A DNA stretch of 64,000 nt, taken from the NCBI GenBank assembly GCA_018398815.1, contig CM031600.1:48400007-48464006 (forward strand), read 5' to 3'. A program made the position numbers and the translations under genes. Under the pieces are notes generated by a model that saw nothing but the letters and a program-made list of their open reading frames with translations, was not told where the DNA came from and ran no database searches. Shown piece by piece: positions 47,801-60,433 of the stretch (within the stretch, counting starts at the first letter, position 1; each line of letters starts with the position of its first letter). Source of the DNA: Conus ventricosus. Taxonomy: Eukaryota > Mollusca > Gastropoda > Neogastropoda > Conidae.

Positions 47801-48642
47801 TTTTTTTTTTTTTTGCTGTCCCAACCTCTGCGCCACATCAGAGGCAGTGCACCCACGCCGCTCTTTCCGACACCCCGTCCACAGCCACAGCCCGGTTGGC
47901 CCGCCGCTGCCCCAGCACCAGCAATCCACAGGAGCAGTCAATGTCAAGTCGTCAAGAGGCAACCCACCGGAGGAGACACTTGCACTGCTGCCGAGTCACT
48001 TCGGTGGTGTTCAGTGGCGCCTGTTTTGATCTAACATATGCAGGACACCACCTACGAAGCCCCCTACTGATGACAATAATTGCTTAGTCGCAGAGCCGGC
48101 GTGAGTGAGCTCTCCCTCCAGAGGGCACCACCACATCCGTCCAATGACAGCCCCCATGGACTCGCCGATACCAGTGACCCCGACGGAACCAAACCAAGGC
48201 CACAGACGTGGAGAGGACATCGAAATTGAGGTCACCATGAGAGCAGGACATTAAGGGCCACAGAATTTGAGACTTTTTTTTTCATGCTGATCAATGAGAA
48301 TGATTAAGATGATGCTACAGATTTCCTTTTCAGTCTGAGACTACATGACAGGGCTGTCTCTACATTTCCTTTCATAATATATCCCAGCATCAACCAGGCC
48401 CGAGAGATACAGGCACCCTGCAGTGTTGGTCAGGAAATTTGAGCAACACTCTCAGAAACACATCCATTAAGTGGATGAAATCGACTGTGTGGTCCCAGTA
48501 TTCCCAACTGAGTCCGCAGCAAACTCAACTCTGGGTAGGAGCCTGTTGGGGCAGAAAAACCTACATGACTCTGATGGGTTTCGAACCCACGACCTCCCAG
48601 CCGGGAGTAAGCGACGTTAACCACCTTGCCATGGTGGCTGGT
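47801..48642 (-). mobile_element. Long tRNA-headed SINE, copy E, complete with target-site duplication
   Basis: The tRNA-like head lies at 48642-48575 (B box GGTTTCGAAACC-like), followed by the full body and an A tail seen as T14 at 47801-47814. GAGTAATAATGCT flanks both ends exactly (47788-47800 and 48643-48655), a 13-bp target-site duplication. This fixes the element at 842 bp and shows that the head and the long body moved together. Confidence 0.95.
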
Positions 48643-48655
48643 GAGTAATAATGCT

Positions 48656-49282
48656 TACATTACCTTATGGAATCACTGCTTCGCCAAAATGAATAGAAAC
48701 GAAATAACAAAATAAAAAAACGCACAAATTTAGTATTGTTCAATCATTATATTTCCAAAGACAAACACTTCTAATTGAGAGTTATACACGCATATCATAG
48801 GATCGATCTATTCATGTTACTTATCTTTTATTCCCAATTCGTAACAAATAGCACAAAATAAACAATGGGAATCGGCCTGTTTAACAGTTATTTGTGGGTG
48901 GAGGGGGAGTATGGGATGGGGTAATGGTGGAGGCTTATTTAACACATGATGAAATACGTCCCAAAAGTTTGTTGAGTGATACACTCTCAAAATCTGCATC
49001 TTTGTCATAACTTACTCCCTCTCCTCTCCTCCTGCTGCTCCTACCCTCCCATTCTCACTTTCTCTGCAGCAGTCATTTCCTCTGTAGGCCCTCACATCCT
49101 TTGTCATCTGCATGGTGTAAGTGATATTTGCTTGTATACATCTATGCATGATTCTAAATCTTAAAAAAGACCCATAATTCATCTTATTTAAAAATCAGCA
49201 TGTATTCTGGTTCAGTTTGTAATGTATACAATCTCTTAGGAGACATGCACGTTTATCAATTATTCAAGAAAATACACAATTA
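48656..49282. other. Unassigned AT-rich spacer
   Basis: No recognised feature. Confidence 0.4.
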
Positions 49283-51610
49283 GTGTGAAGAGTCACTTGA
49301 CAGCTCCACCTGATCATCCCAAGCAGCCACCCGCTTGCACAAATTGTACAACCACAGGTACCAACCATGATCTACCCCCTTTCTTCTCCCGTGTGTCTCA
49401 CCCATGCAACAAATCTATTCAAATCTATGCTCACTCTCTCCTCTCAACCCCGCCCCCCTCCTTCCTCTCAATCCCTAATGTGGCTGCATGACACAGTGAA
49501 AAATTGACATCCCGAAGTAACAACGTTGCCTGTCTGTCCCCCCCTCCCCCTCTCCCTCCACCACCCTCTCTTACTACAGTGTGAGCCGCCTAGCTTAGCA
49601 CCATATGTTACAAGGAAAGTTTATGTCACTTCGTGAAGACGTCGCGACTGTTCCTTCCACCTTCCCCACCCTCCTCTCTCTCTCTCTCCTCTCTCCTCAG
49701 CTCTCTCTCTCTCTCCTCGCATCATCTTACACTTCCCCAGCGATCGACTAATTGTCTGCACACTACAGAGAACCCTCTCCCTCTCTCTTGCTCACCTCCC
49801 CTCCCTTTATATCCACTGTCGGCACGCTGACCGTCATGCACTGACCGTCATGCTCCAGGCGCACAGCTGGCAGATGATGCAAGTAGGTTAACCAGCGCTT
49901 AGCTACTTAGCATGCGTTCTGCCGTGCTTTGTGAATTATCATACGTTGATTTAGGTGCCAAGGCACAGGTATAGTTCAAACGTTCGCAATTAGTCAAATC
50001 CATGGTGACTAGTGGGAGGAACAAAACCCTCCCCCTCTCCCTTTCCGTGTCTTGAGTGACACCCTGTCAGCCTGACCAGATACCTGATTTGACAGTTTAG
50101 CATTCAAATAGAAGACACATAGTGTTGCACCTTCACTGATTCCTCAAGACCAGCTGTAGATTAGAACTAAGTAACAAGACAGACGCCAGGGGAAACCAGA
50201 AAGGAGGCATGGTTATCTCTTCCACTCACTTATTCTCCCAGAAATGTAAGTTGAAACAATGGTTTTACATTTTGAATCTATGCATTGATTATATGTATGC
50301 CAAGTGGTTTAACAGTGTAACTTTGTGCCAATGCTTGGTGACATTCATCAAAATGATGAATGAGTATTCTGTTGTAGTAGTTTGCTTGCCACCATGTGGT
50401 AAAAGCTATCAACATGTGGTTAAGGTTCTTTGTTACCAATCTGACCACTGTTCTTCGTGACTTTTGCCAGTTTGCAATTCTATCTGTCAAAATGATAACT
50501 GAATGATAAACTTTGATCAGAAAAACAGTATGCCTGTACTAGGTGAAAACTGCGAAGTTGATTTATGAATACTGTGATTGTTAGAATGCTTTGTAGTGTA
50601 TGATGAATGAGTATTAAGTCTACACCACATGTGTACCTGGGCTAAGTATTAAGTCTACACCACATGTGTACCTGGGCTAAGTGTATTCCAAGTTGATGTA
50701 ATTTACTCATAAGAAATATTGAAGAGTTATTTGACTGAAATTGTTCAGCATTGTACTACTGTCTCCTACCCTTTTGTAAACTCCACTCAACCTCTAAACA
50801 AAAGTGGAGGCTGATAATTATAGCAGAAACTCTACAATCCTTTGTTAGCTGAGCTCTCACACATCTTCTGAAAAGTAGAGGGCCAATGTGTGAACTCGAC
50901 AAGCCAGACTCTCAGCTGCTTAACTACAGACCAGGTTCTCTTTATTGTAGACTTGGGACCGTGGCTATGCTACATACTGAGGCTACGCTACACACTGTGG
51001 CTACACTACATACCATGGGCAAAACAGATTGTGAAGACACACCACTGCCCAGCACAACAGCAACAGGTCTACACAGCAGGATAGTCACCAGAAAAAAAGA
51101 GAGATCAACTAACCTCTCTGACTTCAGTTGAGTCATAATATTCCAAGCGGACTTCAATTCAACTCATCCAGAGCTTTCCCTCACTTAATGATGAAACATT
51201 GAGAACATGTCTATTGTTACTAACTTTAACTACTTTCCTGGGAAGTGAAGTTGATGTAAAAGAGCACGCAATTAAAGTAGCATTGACCTGTCCATTGTAA
51301 ACAAACTTTAATTACTTTCCAGTGTGTAAAGTTGATGTGTGGAAGTGCACTTAACTTGTGTCAGTTCTTTGTTGTTCAATCAGTATTGAATGTTTGAACT
51401 TCTCTCTAATTCTGTCTCACGGAGCTACAAGTACTTTTAAGGTACAAGCCTAACGAAATGCATCCTAGAGCCAGTATTTAAACAGTCCCAGGAACAAACA
51501 TGAATTTCTTTTGCTGACTAGTACTGGCAAGTTGCTCCTTCAACCACTAGTAAGAGAGAGGGTGGAGGTGAAATTTTGACATAATTCTCATAGAGAAAAT
51601 ATTCAAAGTG
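49283..51610 (+). repeat. Family B interspersed repeat, ~2.3-kb copy
   Basis: The same order of blocks as 12335-14345, from CACAAATTGTACAA near 49339 to GGTGGAGGTGAAA near 51560. A 35-bp segment with TACACCACATGTGTACCTGG is duplicated in tandem at 50612-50681. It has no conserved frame. Confidence 0.82.
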
Positions 51611-51692
51611 CTTCTCCTAGAGGACTCATCGATCCACCCCCAACTCTCGTCACAATTAGTATTGTAATCATGATGACATTTGCTTTTTTTGA

Positions 51693-51737
51693 ATGATGAT
51701 GATGATGATGATGATGATCATCATCATCATCATCATG
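51693..51737. repeat. (GAT)n/(ATC)n perfect palindrome
   Basis: GAT repeats switch to ATC repeats at a central GATC (51716-51719), giving 19-bp perfectly complementary arms with no loop. Confidence 0.95.
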
Positions 51738-52128
51738 CCTACGGACCATTTAAATGTGCATGTTGGTTTTGTTTCTAACTGTTAGTTGTTTGTGATTTTT
51801 TTTAATCCAGGTCACCTACAACAAATGAAAGAATAGCACCAGTCCTTCTCACCACCCCACCCTCTTTCCATTACCCCCCCCCCCCCTCCCTCCCTTTCCC
51901 TCTCTTCTTATGGCCCCCAAAACGGACTGCCAGCCTAATCAGTTCAGACACACCGAGTTGGTCCCGTCTGACGTCACTAAGCCCCTGCCTGGCCCGAAAC
52001 TAATCCCTAAGATCAATCGAACCCACCAGCGGAGAAAAAAGGAAATCTCTCTCCTACAAGTCCAGACGGCGTGAAGAGGGACTGAAGGTCTGAGACGCCC
52101 TGGTTGAGTTTGAGACCTTCATAGCTGC
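51738..52128. other. Unassigned sequence with C-rich patch
   Basis: A C-rich patch near 51875-51888. Nothing else recognised. Confidence 0.4.
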
Positions 52129-52131
52129 TTG

Positions 52132-52133
<2 letters not shown>

Positions 52134-52175
<42 letters not shown>

Positions 52176-52187
52176 TGTGTTTGTGTT

Positions 52188-52254
<67 letters not shown>

Positions 52255-52312
52255 CGCGGCGCGTGTGTGTGTATGTGTGTTTGCATGCGTGCGTGCGTGC
52301 GCGTGTGTGTGT
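52134..52312. repeat. (GT)n/(GC)n microsatellite
   Basis: GT runs interrupted by TTGT and GGTG steps, then CGCGCG-rich DNA and (GCGT)n. Confidence 0.94.
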
Positions 52313-52351
52313 CAATTGAAACGTTCGTCTATTACTGCTTGACTGGGGAGG

Positions 52352-52370
52352 GGGGGGGGGGGGGGGGGGG
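52352..52370. repeat. Poly-G tract
   Basis: About 19 consecutive G. Confidence 0.92.
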
Positions 52371-52439
52371 CGGGGCTGAGAAGGTGAGGTGGGATGGGAG
52401 GACCGAAGGATTAGAATAGAGGAGATTCGTCCGCCAGTG

Positions 52440-53245
52440 GAGAAAAAAAAGAAAAGAAAAGAAAAGAAAAAACAAAGAAGAAGAGAACGAAAAATACGTC
52501 GGACGTGGTTTTTATTTTCTCTTTGACGCATTTTGTTCGCACTGGATTGCCATCCAGTTTCTTTTTTCTCTTTTAAAGAAGGGGCGGGGAGGAGGCTGGA
52601 AATAGAGGGAGGTGGTGTGGTGGTGAAGTTTAAGATGCGATTTGGACTGATTTCACTGTTTCTTTTTCCTTGTGTTTGTGCTGGTTAGTTAGATTTGCTG
52701 ACTGATCGCTTGATTGATTGGTTTGGTTTCGGTTGCGACGATTTTTCTCTCTTTTACTTGCAAGAACTAATTTTTAAAGACGTAGATTGGTAGCCTTTAT
52801 TTCCTTTAATGATTTCTGTACTCTATCTTTTGTATGTCCAAATCGTTACTTTAAAGCTAAGTATGAGTTATTAATTCATTCATTTATTCATTCATTTTGC
52901 TTAACTAGGCGTATACACACTTTTCTGACCCATTAATTAAACATCAAGCGCCTGTACTGTGGCGCTTTTCAAAGCGGCCGAGGTTTGCAAGCCTGGAAGG
53001 TCTGCCCTATCTTGGTGTCAGTTCCGACACTCGGCTAGCACTATCAGCTGGATAGGGATATTGGGACGCCAACGCTATGGACACCGAGAGAATCACAAGC
53101 TTTTATGGGAGGGGGGGGGGGGTGGTAGTGACACTGACAGAACCGTTTTCCCGCCGTGAGTGGCGTGTTTCTTTAACCTGTCAAGACGGTTGTTTCCACT
53201 TTGATGAGAAAGGCTGGGTTGGAAGGTGGTCAGGTGCTGTTTTGT
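52440..53245. other. Unassigned sequence
   Basis: No recognised gene. An A/G-rich stretch lies at 52440-52490, and a poly-G patch near 53109-53121. Confidence 0.4.
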
Positions 53246-53367
<122 letters not shown>

Positions 53368-53701
53368 TTGTTGTTGTTAGTCTGTTTAACGTTTGTTCAC
53401 TAAAAGTGATATTTGACGGTGGGAAAGGATGGGAGAATGGAAGGGATAGGAAGATTGCCAAGGAGTTGACTACATGTAAAAGTTTGATATGAATGTACGT
53501 CTGTTTGTCGGTACTTGCATGAGTGTGTACAAGTGTTTGAAATATAATTATGAAAATCAATCAGAATCTACCAAATATAAAATAGCAATAACGCATTAAT
53601 CCTTCCACATATAATTAACGCGCGCGCGCGTGTGTGTGTGTGTTTACGTTTATATAATGTATTACCCTTCGTAAATAATCTTCCCTCCCCTTCTCCCAAA
53701 G

Positions 53702-53790
53702 ATTTGTGAGTTGATTTTAACGTGGTGACAGCCCTGATGTGGCCCTTCGCGGTCGGCTGGGCTATAAGCAACATTATCTTATCTTATCTC
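53702..53790 (+). mobile_element. SINE/LINE 3'-tail repeat, copy 2
   Basis: Matches 4238-4325 (GATGTGGCCC, then GCTGGGCTATAAGCAACATTA), ending in (TCTTA)n. Confidence 0.6.
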
Positions 53791-54029
53791 CAAAGAGGGT
53801 GTGTTTTCACAGGTGTCTAGTAGTTTGTCTGTCTGTTAAGAAAATCACACAAAACAACTGCTGAACCGAATTAAACAAAACTTGTTGGAATGAGAGACTG
53901 CAGCCAAAGCGCAACATCCTTTAAAGCTATGTACCCACCCGAGATGCGAATATTGGATCAAAGGGCGGACTGTTGATCATGTTCGATCTTGGTGTCTGTG
54001 CTATATAATACTTGTCTGGGACAAGTATT

Positions 54030-54220
54030 ATACACTTTCGTTCATTATATATCCTAGCTTCAGCCTGGCCCAGACAGAAGCAGACACCTCTGGATTTGGT
54101 CAGTTAGTACAACAACTGCAAGAGTTTTGATGTTGATATTCGTGGGTGCAAAACTGACGTAATTGTGACGAGAGTTGGGAGTGGGTCGGTGTGTCCTCTA
54201 TGGGCAGGACTTGAAATACG
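54030..54220 (-). mobile_element. Diverged fragment of the long SINE family, copy G
   Basis: Plus-strand ATATATCCTAGCTTCAGCCTGG followed by GCAGACACCT and TTTGGTCAGT corresponds to the region just behind the tRNA head of the long SINE, seen at 48380-48440 in copy E. The rest is missing or too diverged to align by eye. Confidence 0.5.
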
Positions 54221-54239
54221 TTCTCTAATAGAATTATGT

Positions 54240-56480
54240 TGAAATTTCCGCTCCACCCCTCTCTTACAAGTTATGGAAGGAACAACTTTCCGGTATTAGT
54301 CATCGAAAGAAAATTTTATTTTTCTCGGGACTGTTAAAACTACTAAAGAGTGGCACAGGGACAATTTTCTTCAGGCTTGTACCCTTCAAAGTACTTGTAG
54401 CTCTGAGAGGCAGAATCAGAGATGAGTTCAAACATTCAATACTGAACAAACAACAAAGAACTGACACAAGTTTAGTGCACTTTCACAAATCAACATTACT
54501 TGTTTATACAAAGGGGAAATATCAAATCAATTTCACAAATCAGTTCAGGCTGATTTTTGTTTTGGTTTCCACTGTTTCATCATTAAGGTAGGGAATGTTC
54601 TGGATGATTGAGTAGGAGTCCACTTGGAATATCAAAACTTATCTGTGTTGGAGAGGATAGTTGATCTCTCTCTAGTTGCTGGTGACTAATCCATTTCTCT
54701 GTATACCTGCTGATCAAGTGCTGGGCTGTGGTGTGTGTTTCACTATCAGGCATGCCCAGGGCAGTAGGAACCCAGGTTCTAAAACAAACATTACCTGGTC
54801 TGTAGTTAAGTAGCTGAGAGTTTGGCTTGTCGAGTTCTCACACTTGCCCTCTGGCATTCAACAAATGTGTGAGATCTCAGCCAACAAAGAATTAGACTAG
54901 CATCTGCCATCTGCATCTGCCATAATTATCAGTCTCCACTTTTATTCCGATTTTGAGTGGAGTTTAACAAAGAGTAGGAGACAGTAATACAATGCTAATA
55001 TATTAGAAGTCAAATAACGCTTCAACATTTTGCTTAGAAATTAAGTTGAAGTAACTTAAAATACACTTAGCCCAAGTACTGTGATGAGTCACTTGACAAG
55101 TACACCCGATCGGTCCCACTCACCCTCTTGTACAAACTGTACAAAACCTAATCAGCAGAATAGATTTCAAATCTATGCCATCTCCCCCCTCACTCACCCC
55201 TTCCTTCTCGCCCTGATGTAGCAAGTCGTTACAAAGAAAGCTATGTCACGTCACGCTCTGCATCATCGTTCTCTCTCCGCTTTCCTTCCCCTCTCAACCC
55301 TCCTTCCACCTTCCTTCCCCTCTCAACCCTCCCTCACTCCCTAACATGGCAGCATGACACAGCGAAAAATTTCCATAGCATCGCAACAATGTTGTCCATC
55401 TCTCTCCTCCCTCTCTCCCCCCCCCTCTCCCCCCTCCCCCCCCCCCCCCCCCCCCACCTGAGCCATGTGCGATCTCACTTGACACAGAGAGGCATGGGTC
55501 CTTCTCTCTTGCTCACCTCCCTCCTTCTCTACTAACCCCCCCCCCCCCCCCCCCATATCCACCATCTGCACAATGTCCATCATGCACATGGCTGGTGGAT
55601 TATGCCAGTATGCTAACTATTGTTAGGCTAATTGGCATACGTTCTGCCGCTATGCATTGTTTTTTATCATATGTTGAGCTAGGCACCAAGGCACCAATGT
55701 AGTTCAAACGTTTGCAATTAATCCAATCCATGGTGAGTAATGGGAGGAACAAAACCTCTCCCCCTCTCCCTCTCATGTCATGATCGACATCCTGTCAGCC
55801 AGATTGGAAACCTGATTTGACAGTGTAGAATACGTATAGGCTAAGCCATCTTGTCAATTTCCAGTTCCAGGTTGGCTTTGTGCCACTAAAGACAAAGAAA
55901 AGGGGAGGGGGGGGGGGGGTGGCATCCCAACCACTTACAGTGGGTGGAAGCGGTAGAAGATTCGAGATTGCTCTTTCTTAGCAGTTGGGAGTGTTGTTAG
56001 TGAGCATGCATCAGTATATGCCAATTGACAAAGGGCTGCTTAACATAACTGCATCATGCCCACCCAGGGAAAGGGAGCATGATCATTTGTCTTAACCCAA
56101 GACAATTTCTATGCACGTGATAAGATAAGTGAGAGGGAAGGACGGAGGAGAGGGGAGAGAGGGAGAGGGAGTGGGATGAGCGACGTACTTCCAAAGTGAC
56201 ATCATCTTTTTCCCATGTCATTGTTTCCAAAGCCAGGCTGCTGGCAACTTCAAAAGGACTGAAGGAAGAGTGAGAGGGGTGAGGGGGATGAGATGGGAAG
56301 GAAGGGGGAGGGGATGACGGAGAGTTGGCATACATTTGAAATCTTGATTGCTGTTTGTGAGACAAAGGGATTGATTGAAATGAAAGAGGGGTGGAAGAGG
56401 GGGGCAGAAGGTTGGGGGGTGGGGGGTGGAGGGAGCAGGTTTGGTGTGGGGTGTTAAGTGACATGTCATAGTAATATCCA
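54240..56480. repeat. Rearranged mosaic of family B pieces (minus, plus, minus)
   Basis: 54240-55075 is the reverse complement of the 3' half of family B (compare 50690-51570). 55076-55840 is the 5' half in plus orientation (compare 49283-50100). 55841-56480 is the reverse complement of the 5' part again (compare 12345-13020, for example the GTTTCCAAAGCC block near 56223). Two poly-C tracts (about 21 at 55436-55456 and 18 at 55537-55554) lie in the middle piece. Confidence 0.78.
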
Positions 56481-56649
56481 ACAAATAACAAGGCCTAATC
56501 CCAAGCGAGTTAAAAAGAAAAGAAAAAAGATGCATCGCGTATTGAAGTTTTCTTTTTAAAAAAATGAGCAGAAAGGCTCTTGGTTTGCAGAGGCCATGCA
56601 GTGTTCAAACAGATCCATGGATCGCCTCTGGCAAACATAATGACATGTT

Positions 56650-57680
56650 GTTGGATTTAGACAATCCATGCTTTCCATTAGTTTTATTAAAAATCGTGTC
56701 TCATAAGACTTGCGTTATTTGCAGGAAAGAACCTCCTGGAACACATCCTTTGTTACCAGCAATTGTTGCACATTTGCCATGGGTCAGATTCGTCCTCAGA
56801 GTCGGACTCCATTGTTTCACTCAGCTTTTTGATTGTCGCAAAATCGTGATTCATTGACAAACCAACCAACAAAATAAACATAACCCTGGTAAAGTAACAC
56901 ACTCTGTCCATCTGTCCAGGCGAAATATGTCCCCACCTATAGACGTATGTTTCGGAATTGCTGGGAGTCATCTGTGTTAGAGCAGCTCATGGTGTCAGCA
57001 GAGTGACCTGCATTACACAGGACAAATGGCAGTGGTAGGACTAAAGTTGTTACTGCCAATTAATCAGCGGATTACTTTTCAATCAGTGCAAAATGTCAAA
57101 GAACAAATATGAAACGCTGTGAACTGTACATGCAGAAAAGTCGGATCCTTTATCCTACCATAAATAAACTATTTGGATTAGACACATCTATCTTTCCATT
57201 AGGTTTTATTAAAAATCTGCTCAGTAGTTCTTTGCGTCTTCTTGCTAAAGACCTCCTGGATCCATCCATTGTTCCAGCTCTGTGGCACATTGCCATGGGT
57301 AATTCGTCCTCGAGTCGGACTCCATTTTCATCAGCTCTCTTTGATTTTGCAAAATCGTGAAAATCATTGGACAAACCAACCAACAAAATAATCATAACCT
57401 CTTCGGTAAAGTTATCACGACTCTGTTTCCATCTGATCCAGGCGAAAAATTCCCCACACCATAGACGATGTTTCGGAAATCTGCTGGGGAGGCAATCTGT
57501 GTTAGAGCAGCTCATGTTCAGCGAGAGTGACCCTGCCATTTCACAGGACAAATGGCAGTGGTGGGCACCCTCAAAGTTGTTTAGCCCAATTAATCAGCTT
57601 AACAGTTCAATCAGAGACAAAATGTCAAAACACAAATATGAAACGATGTGACTGTACTGCAAAAAGTCGGTAATTCCATT
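56650..57680. repeat. 521-bp tandem duplication
   Basis: CTTTCCATTAG at 56671 and 57192, CAAACCAACCAACAAAATAA, GTGTTAGAGCAGCTCATG and ACAAATATGAAACG recur in order at about 521-base offset. The units differ by many small indels. A further short partial unit with ATCAGAGAGACAAAAT lies near 57825-57880. Confidence 0.88.
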
Positions 57681-58253
57681 TTTATCCTGGCGTGCACGTG
57701 AAATAAAATATTTGATACACTAGATCTATTTACTTTCTCTATAAACTGAAAAAAGGTAACTCTATTTGCAATAAAAGAAAAAGGTTTATCTTTCCTTGCT
57801 TTTTTTCGGAACAGGTGTATCAGTCAATCAGAGAGACAAAATATCCAAACATGGGTGTGAAACGATGCGCATGTAATGCGGACACTGTGTTACAAACAGT
57901 TCGACTACACTTACTATTCTTATTATGGATCAATTCAGATCTACGTATTTTGAGCTTGATGTGACGTTTGTCTATCCAATGAGGCATGCACAAATTGCGT
58001 AATGAACCTGGCCCGTTAATTGTGCAAAAGTTACTCTATTTCAATTGATTTTACTTTCTTTATTTTATTTAAGAATAGGTCTACTTTTAGCAGTAACTAT
58101 AGCAAACCTCGCTCTGAACAGGCACATCACACGATAGAGTACCCAAGGCAAAATGTAACGTCTTCCACTTGTTACACTGCACAGTTAGACAGAGAGGCAG
58201 ACAGACTGACAGACAGACAGGGACGTGCCTTGTGTGTGAGTGTGTGTGTGTGT

Positions 58254-58306
<53 letters not shown>

Positions 58307-59248
58307 TGAGTGTGTTTGTGGAAGGAATGAGGGGGTGTACTTATGAACGTGAATAATTGTGTCTCTCAGAGACTTCACGTCTGTTTATTTCAACCTGCCA
58401 AATTAAAAATGCTTCTTTTAATCAATGAAGTGTATATCTCCCTCTCCCCTGTCCCTCCTCTTCATTTCTCCCACCTTCCTTTTCCCCCTTTCCCCCCACA
58501 GGATATCACCCACCAAAAAAAAGATTGTTTTTTAAATCAAATATGTTAGCAACCCCCAAACCCCCTCCTCCCCCTTCCCGCCCGTCCCCCATTTTCTTTG
58601 CGGCAAACAAATATTTCAAAAGATTCATCTGGGTATCTTATGCGGTATCTTATCAACTAATCTGACTAGATGACACCTGCAGTGGGATTCCCTTTTTGAT
58701 ATGCTTCAAAAGAGTTAACGTTGATTGTACATGCATTCATGGGCGAACTTCCCCTTCCTTATTTTCTTTACAGGTATGCAAGCAGAAAAGACAAAAGCCC
58801 CTTTCTCGCTGTCTTATGCGGCGGTGAACCTCCTTTCATCTAATCTCATCATTTGACACCTGTGTTCATCATCTGATATCCGTGCTGAGATTACCCCTGA
58901 TGGGCTTGCCATTTTGGTCAAGCGCCACGGTGATAACTATCCAAATGTCACTTAACATGACGATCTATCAGCGAATGACGGACACGTTTTGCTGGCAAAA
59001 GGTGCGAGTTGCTTTACTTTGCCTAGGTATGTTTAGGTGTAATTAGGTTCACGGAAATCAGCAGTGTAAAGAACTACCGTCATCAGCTGCGACATCGATT
59101 AAAGGATCAGAGGTGAAATCAAATATGGAGCCAGTGGTGAACGGTATCAAATGCTTTGGGAACGAGGTAAAATGATAAAATAATTATTTGCATTTTTAAA
59201 AAAAAAAGCATCCTGTTCAAAAAGGGCGTTTTCCTTGCACAATTCAAC
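57681..59248. other. Unassigned sequence
   Basis: A (GT)n run at 58235-58307. No gene was recognised. Confidence 0.45.
58235..58307. repeat. (GT)n microsatellite
   Basis: About 35 GT units with two short interruptions. Confidence 0.95.
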
Positions 59249-59364
59249 TTGCATTTCTTATGCAACAAACGTGCATTCCTCTGCAACAAACATGCATTTT
59301 CTCTGCAACAAACATGCATTTCCTTGCAACAAACATGATTTCCTCTGCAACAAACTTGCATCCT
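59249..59364. repeat. ~22-bp tandem repeat (CTGCAACAAACATGCATT)
   Basis: Five to six units of TGCAACAAACATGCATTTCC with small length differences. Confidence 0.9.
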
Positions 59365-59664
59365 TGTAATCAACATCCTAATCAAATGAACGGCGCCGCT
59401 GATGCACAGATACACGATGATTTGAGACTGAGCAATCTTTGACAATAAATACAGTCCAGAACTGGACGGGCTCGTTTCATATTTCTGACCTGATTAAAAG
59501 AACAAAAAACCGGATCAGTTATTCAGTTGCGCTGAACCTGAAGGTTACAATACAATACATTGAAAGAAACAGGTGTTAAAAAAGAAGGACAGAAAGGCTG
59601 ATCTCGCGGGAAAAATGTCGGGGCACCATTTGGAGAGGGGCGGTGCATTTTGTAAAAGTGGAAG

Positions 59665-60116
59665 AGTTGCAGTTTCCCTTACGTATCCTGTGGAGTGTAA
59701 CAAGGGGAAAGGGCGTTTGCAGTTTTCCTTACGTATCCTGTGGAGTGTAACAAGGGGAAGGCGTTGCAGTTTGCCTTAACGTATCTGTGGAGTGTAACAA
59801 GGGGAAGGCGTTGCAGTTTGCCTTACGTATCCTGTGGAGTGTAACAAGTGGAAGGCGTTGCAGTTTGCCTTAGGTATCTGTGCAGTGTAACAAGTGGAAG
59901 GCGTTGCAGTTTGCCTTAGGTATTCTGAGCAGTGTAACAAGTGTAAGGCGTTGCAGTTTGCCTTAGGTATCCTGTGCAGTGTAACAAGTAAAAGGCGTTG
60001 CAGTTTGCCTTAGGTTTTCCTGTGCAGTGTAACAAGTAAAAGGCGTTGCAGTTTGCCGGGGTATCCGTGCAGTGTTAACAAGTGGAAGGCGTGCGTTTGC
60101 CTTAGGTATCCTGCGC
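59665..60116. repeat. ~46-bp minisatellite, about 9.5 units
   Basis: GTGTAACAAG recurs nine times at 46-49 base intervals. Early units read TTACGTATCCTGTGGAG and later ones TTAGGTATCCTGTGCAG, so variants are ordered along the array. Confidence 0.95.
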
Positions 60117-60127
60117 GCACACACTCA

Positions 60128-60182
60128 CTACACACAACACACACACACACACACACAACACACACACACACACACACACAAG
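60128..60182. repeat. (AC)n microsatellite
   Basis: AC runs interrupted by AACAC steps. Confidence 0.93.
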
Positions 60183-60356
60183 GCACGTCCCTGTCTGTCT
60201 GTCAATCTGTCTGCCTCTCTGTCTGCCGTTTGTGTATGCGTGAGCGCGCGCGCAGTGTGGTGTGTGTGTGTGTGTGTGGGGTTGTGTGTGTGTTGTTATA
60301 GATATGATAAAGGGACGTGAAGAATGAAATTGTAATGGGTAGTTGGCCTACAATAG

Positions 60357-60433
60357 TTTCTCTCTCTCTCTCTCTCTTTTCCCCCTCCTCTCTCTCTCTC
60401 TCTCTCTCTCTTCTCTTTTTTTTTTTTTTTTTT
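60357..60433. repeat. (CT)n then poly-T
   Basis: CT runs ending in about 17 T. Confidence 0.93.

Noticed and set aside
52013..52531. 172-codon minus-strand frame
   Set aside because: Most of it is histidine/threonine from the AC strand of a microsatellite.
55294..55589. Glycine-rich minus-strand frames
   Set aside because: They are translations of poly-C tracts in family B.
59249..60116. CRISPR-like repeat array
   Set aside because: Units are contiguous tandem repeats without unique spacers, in a eukaryotic context.
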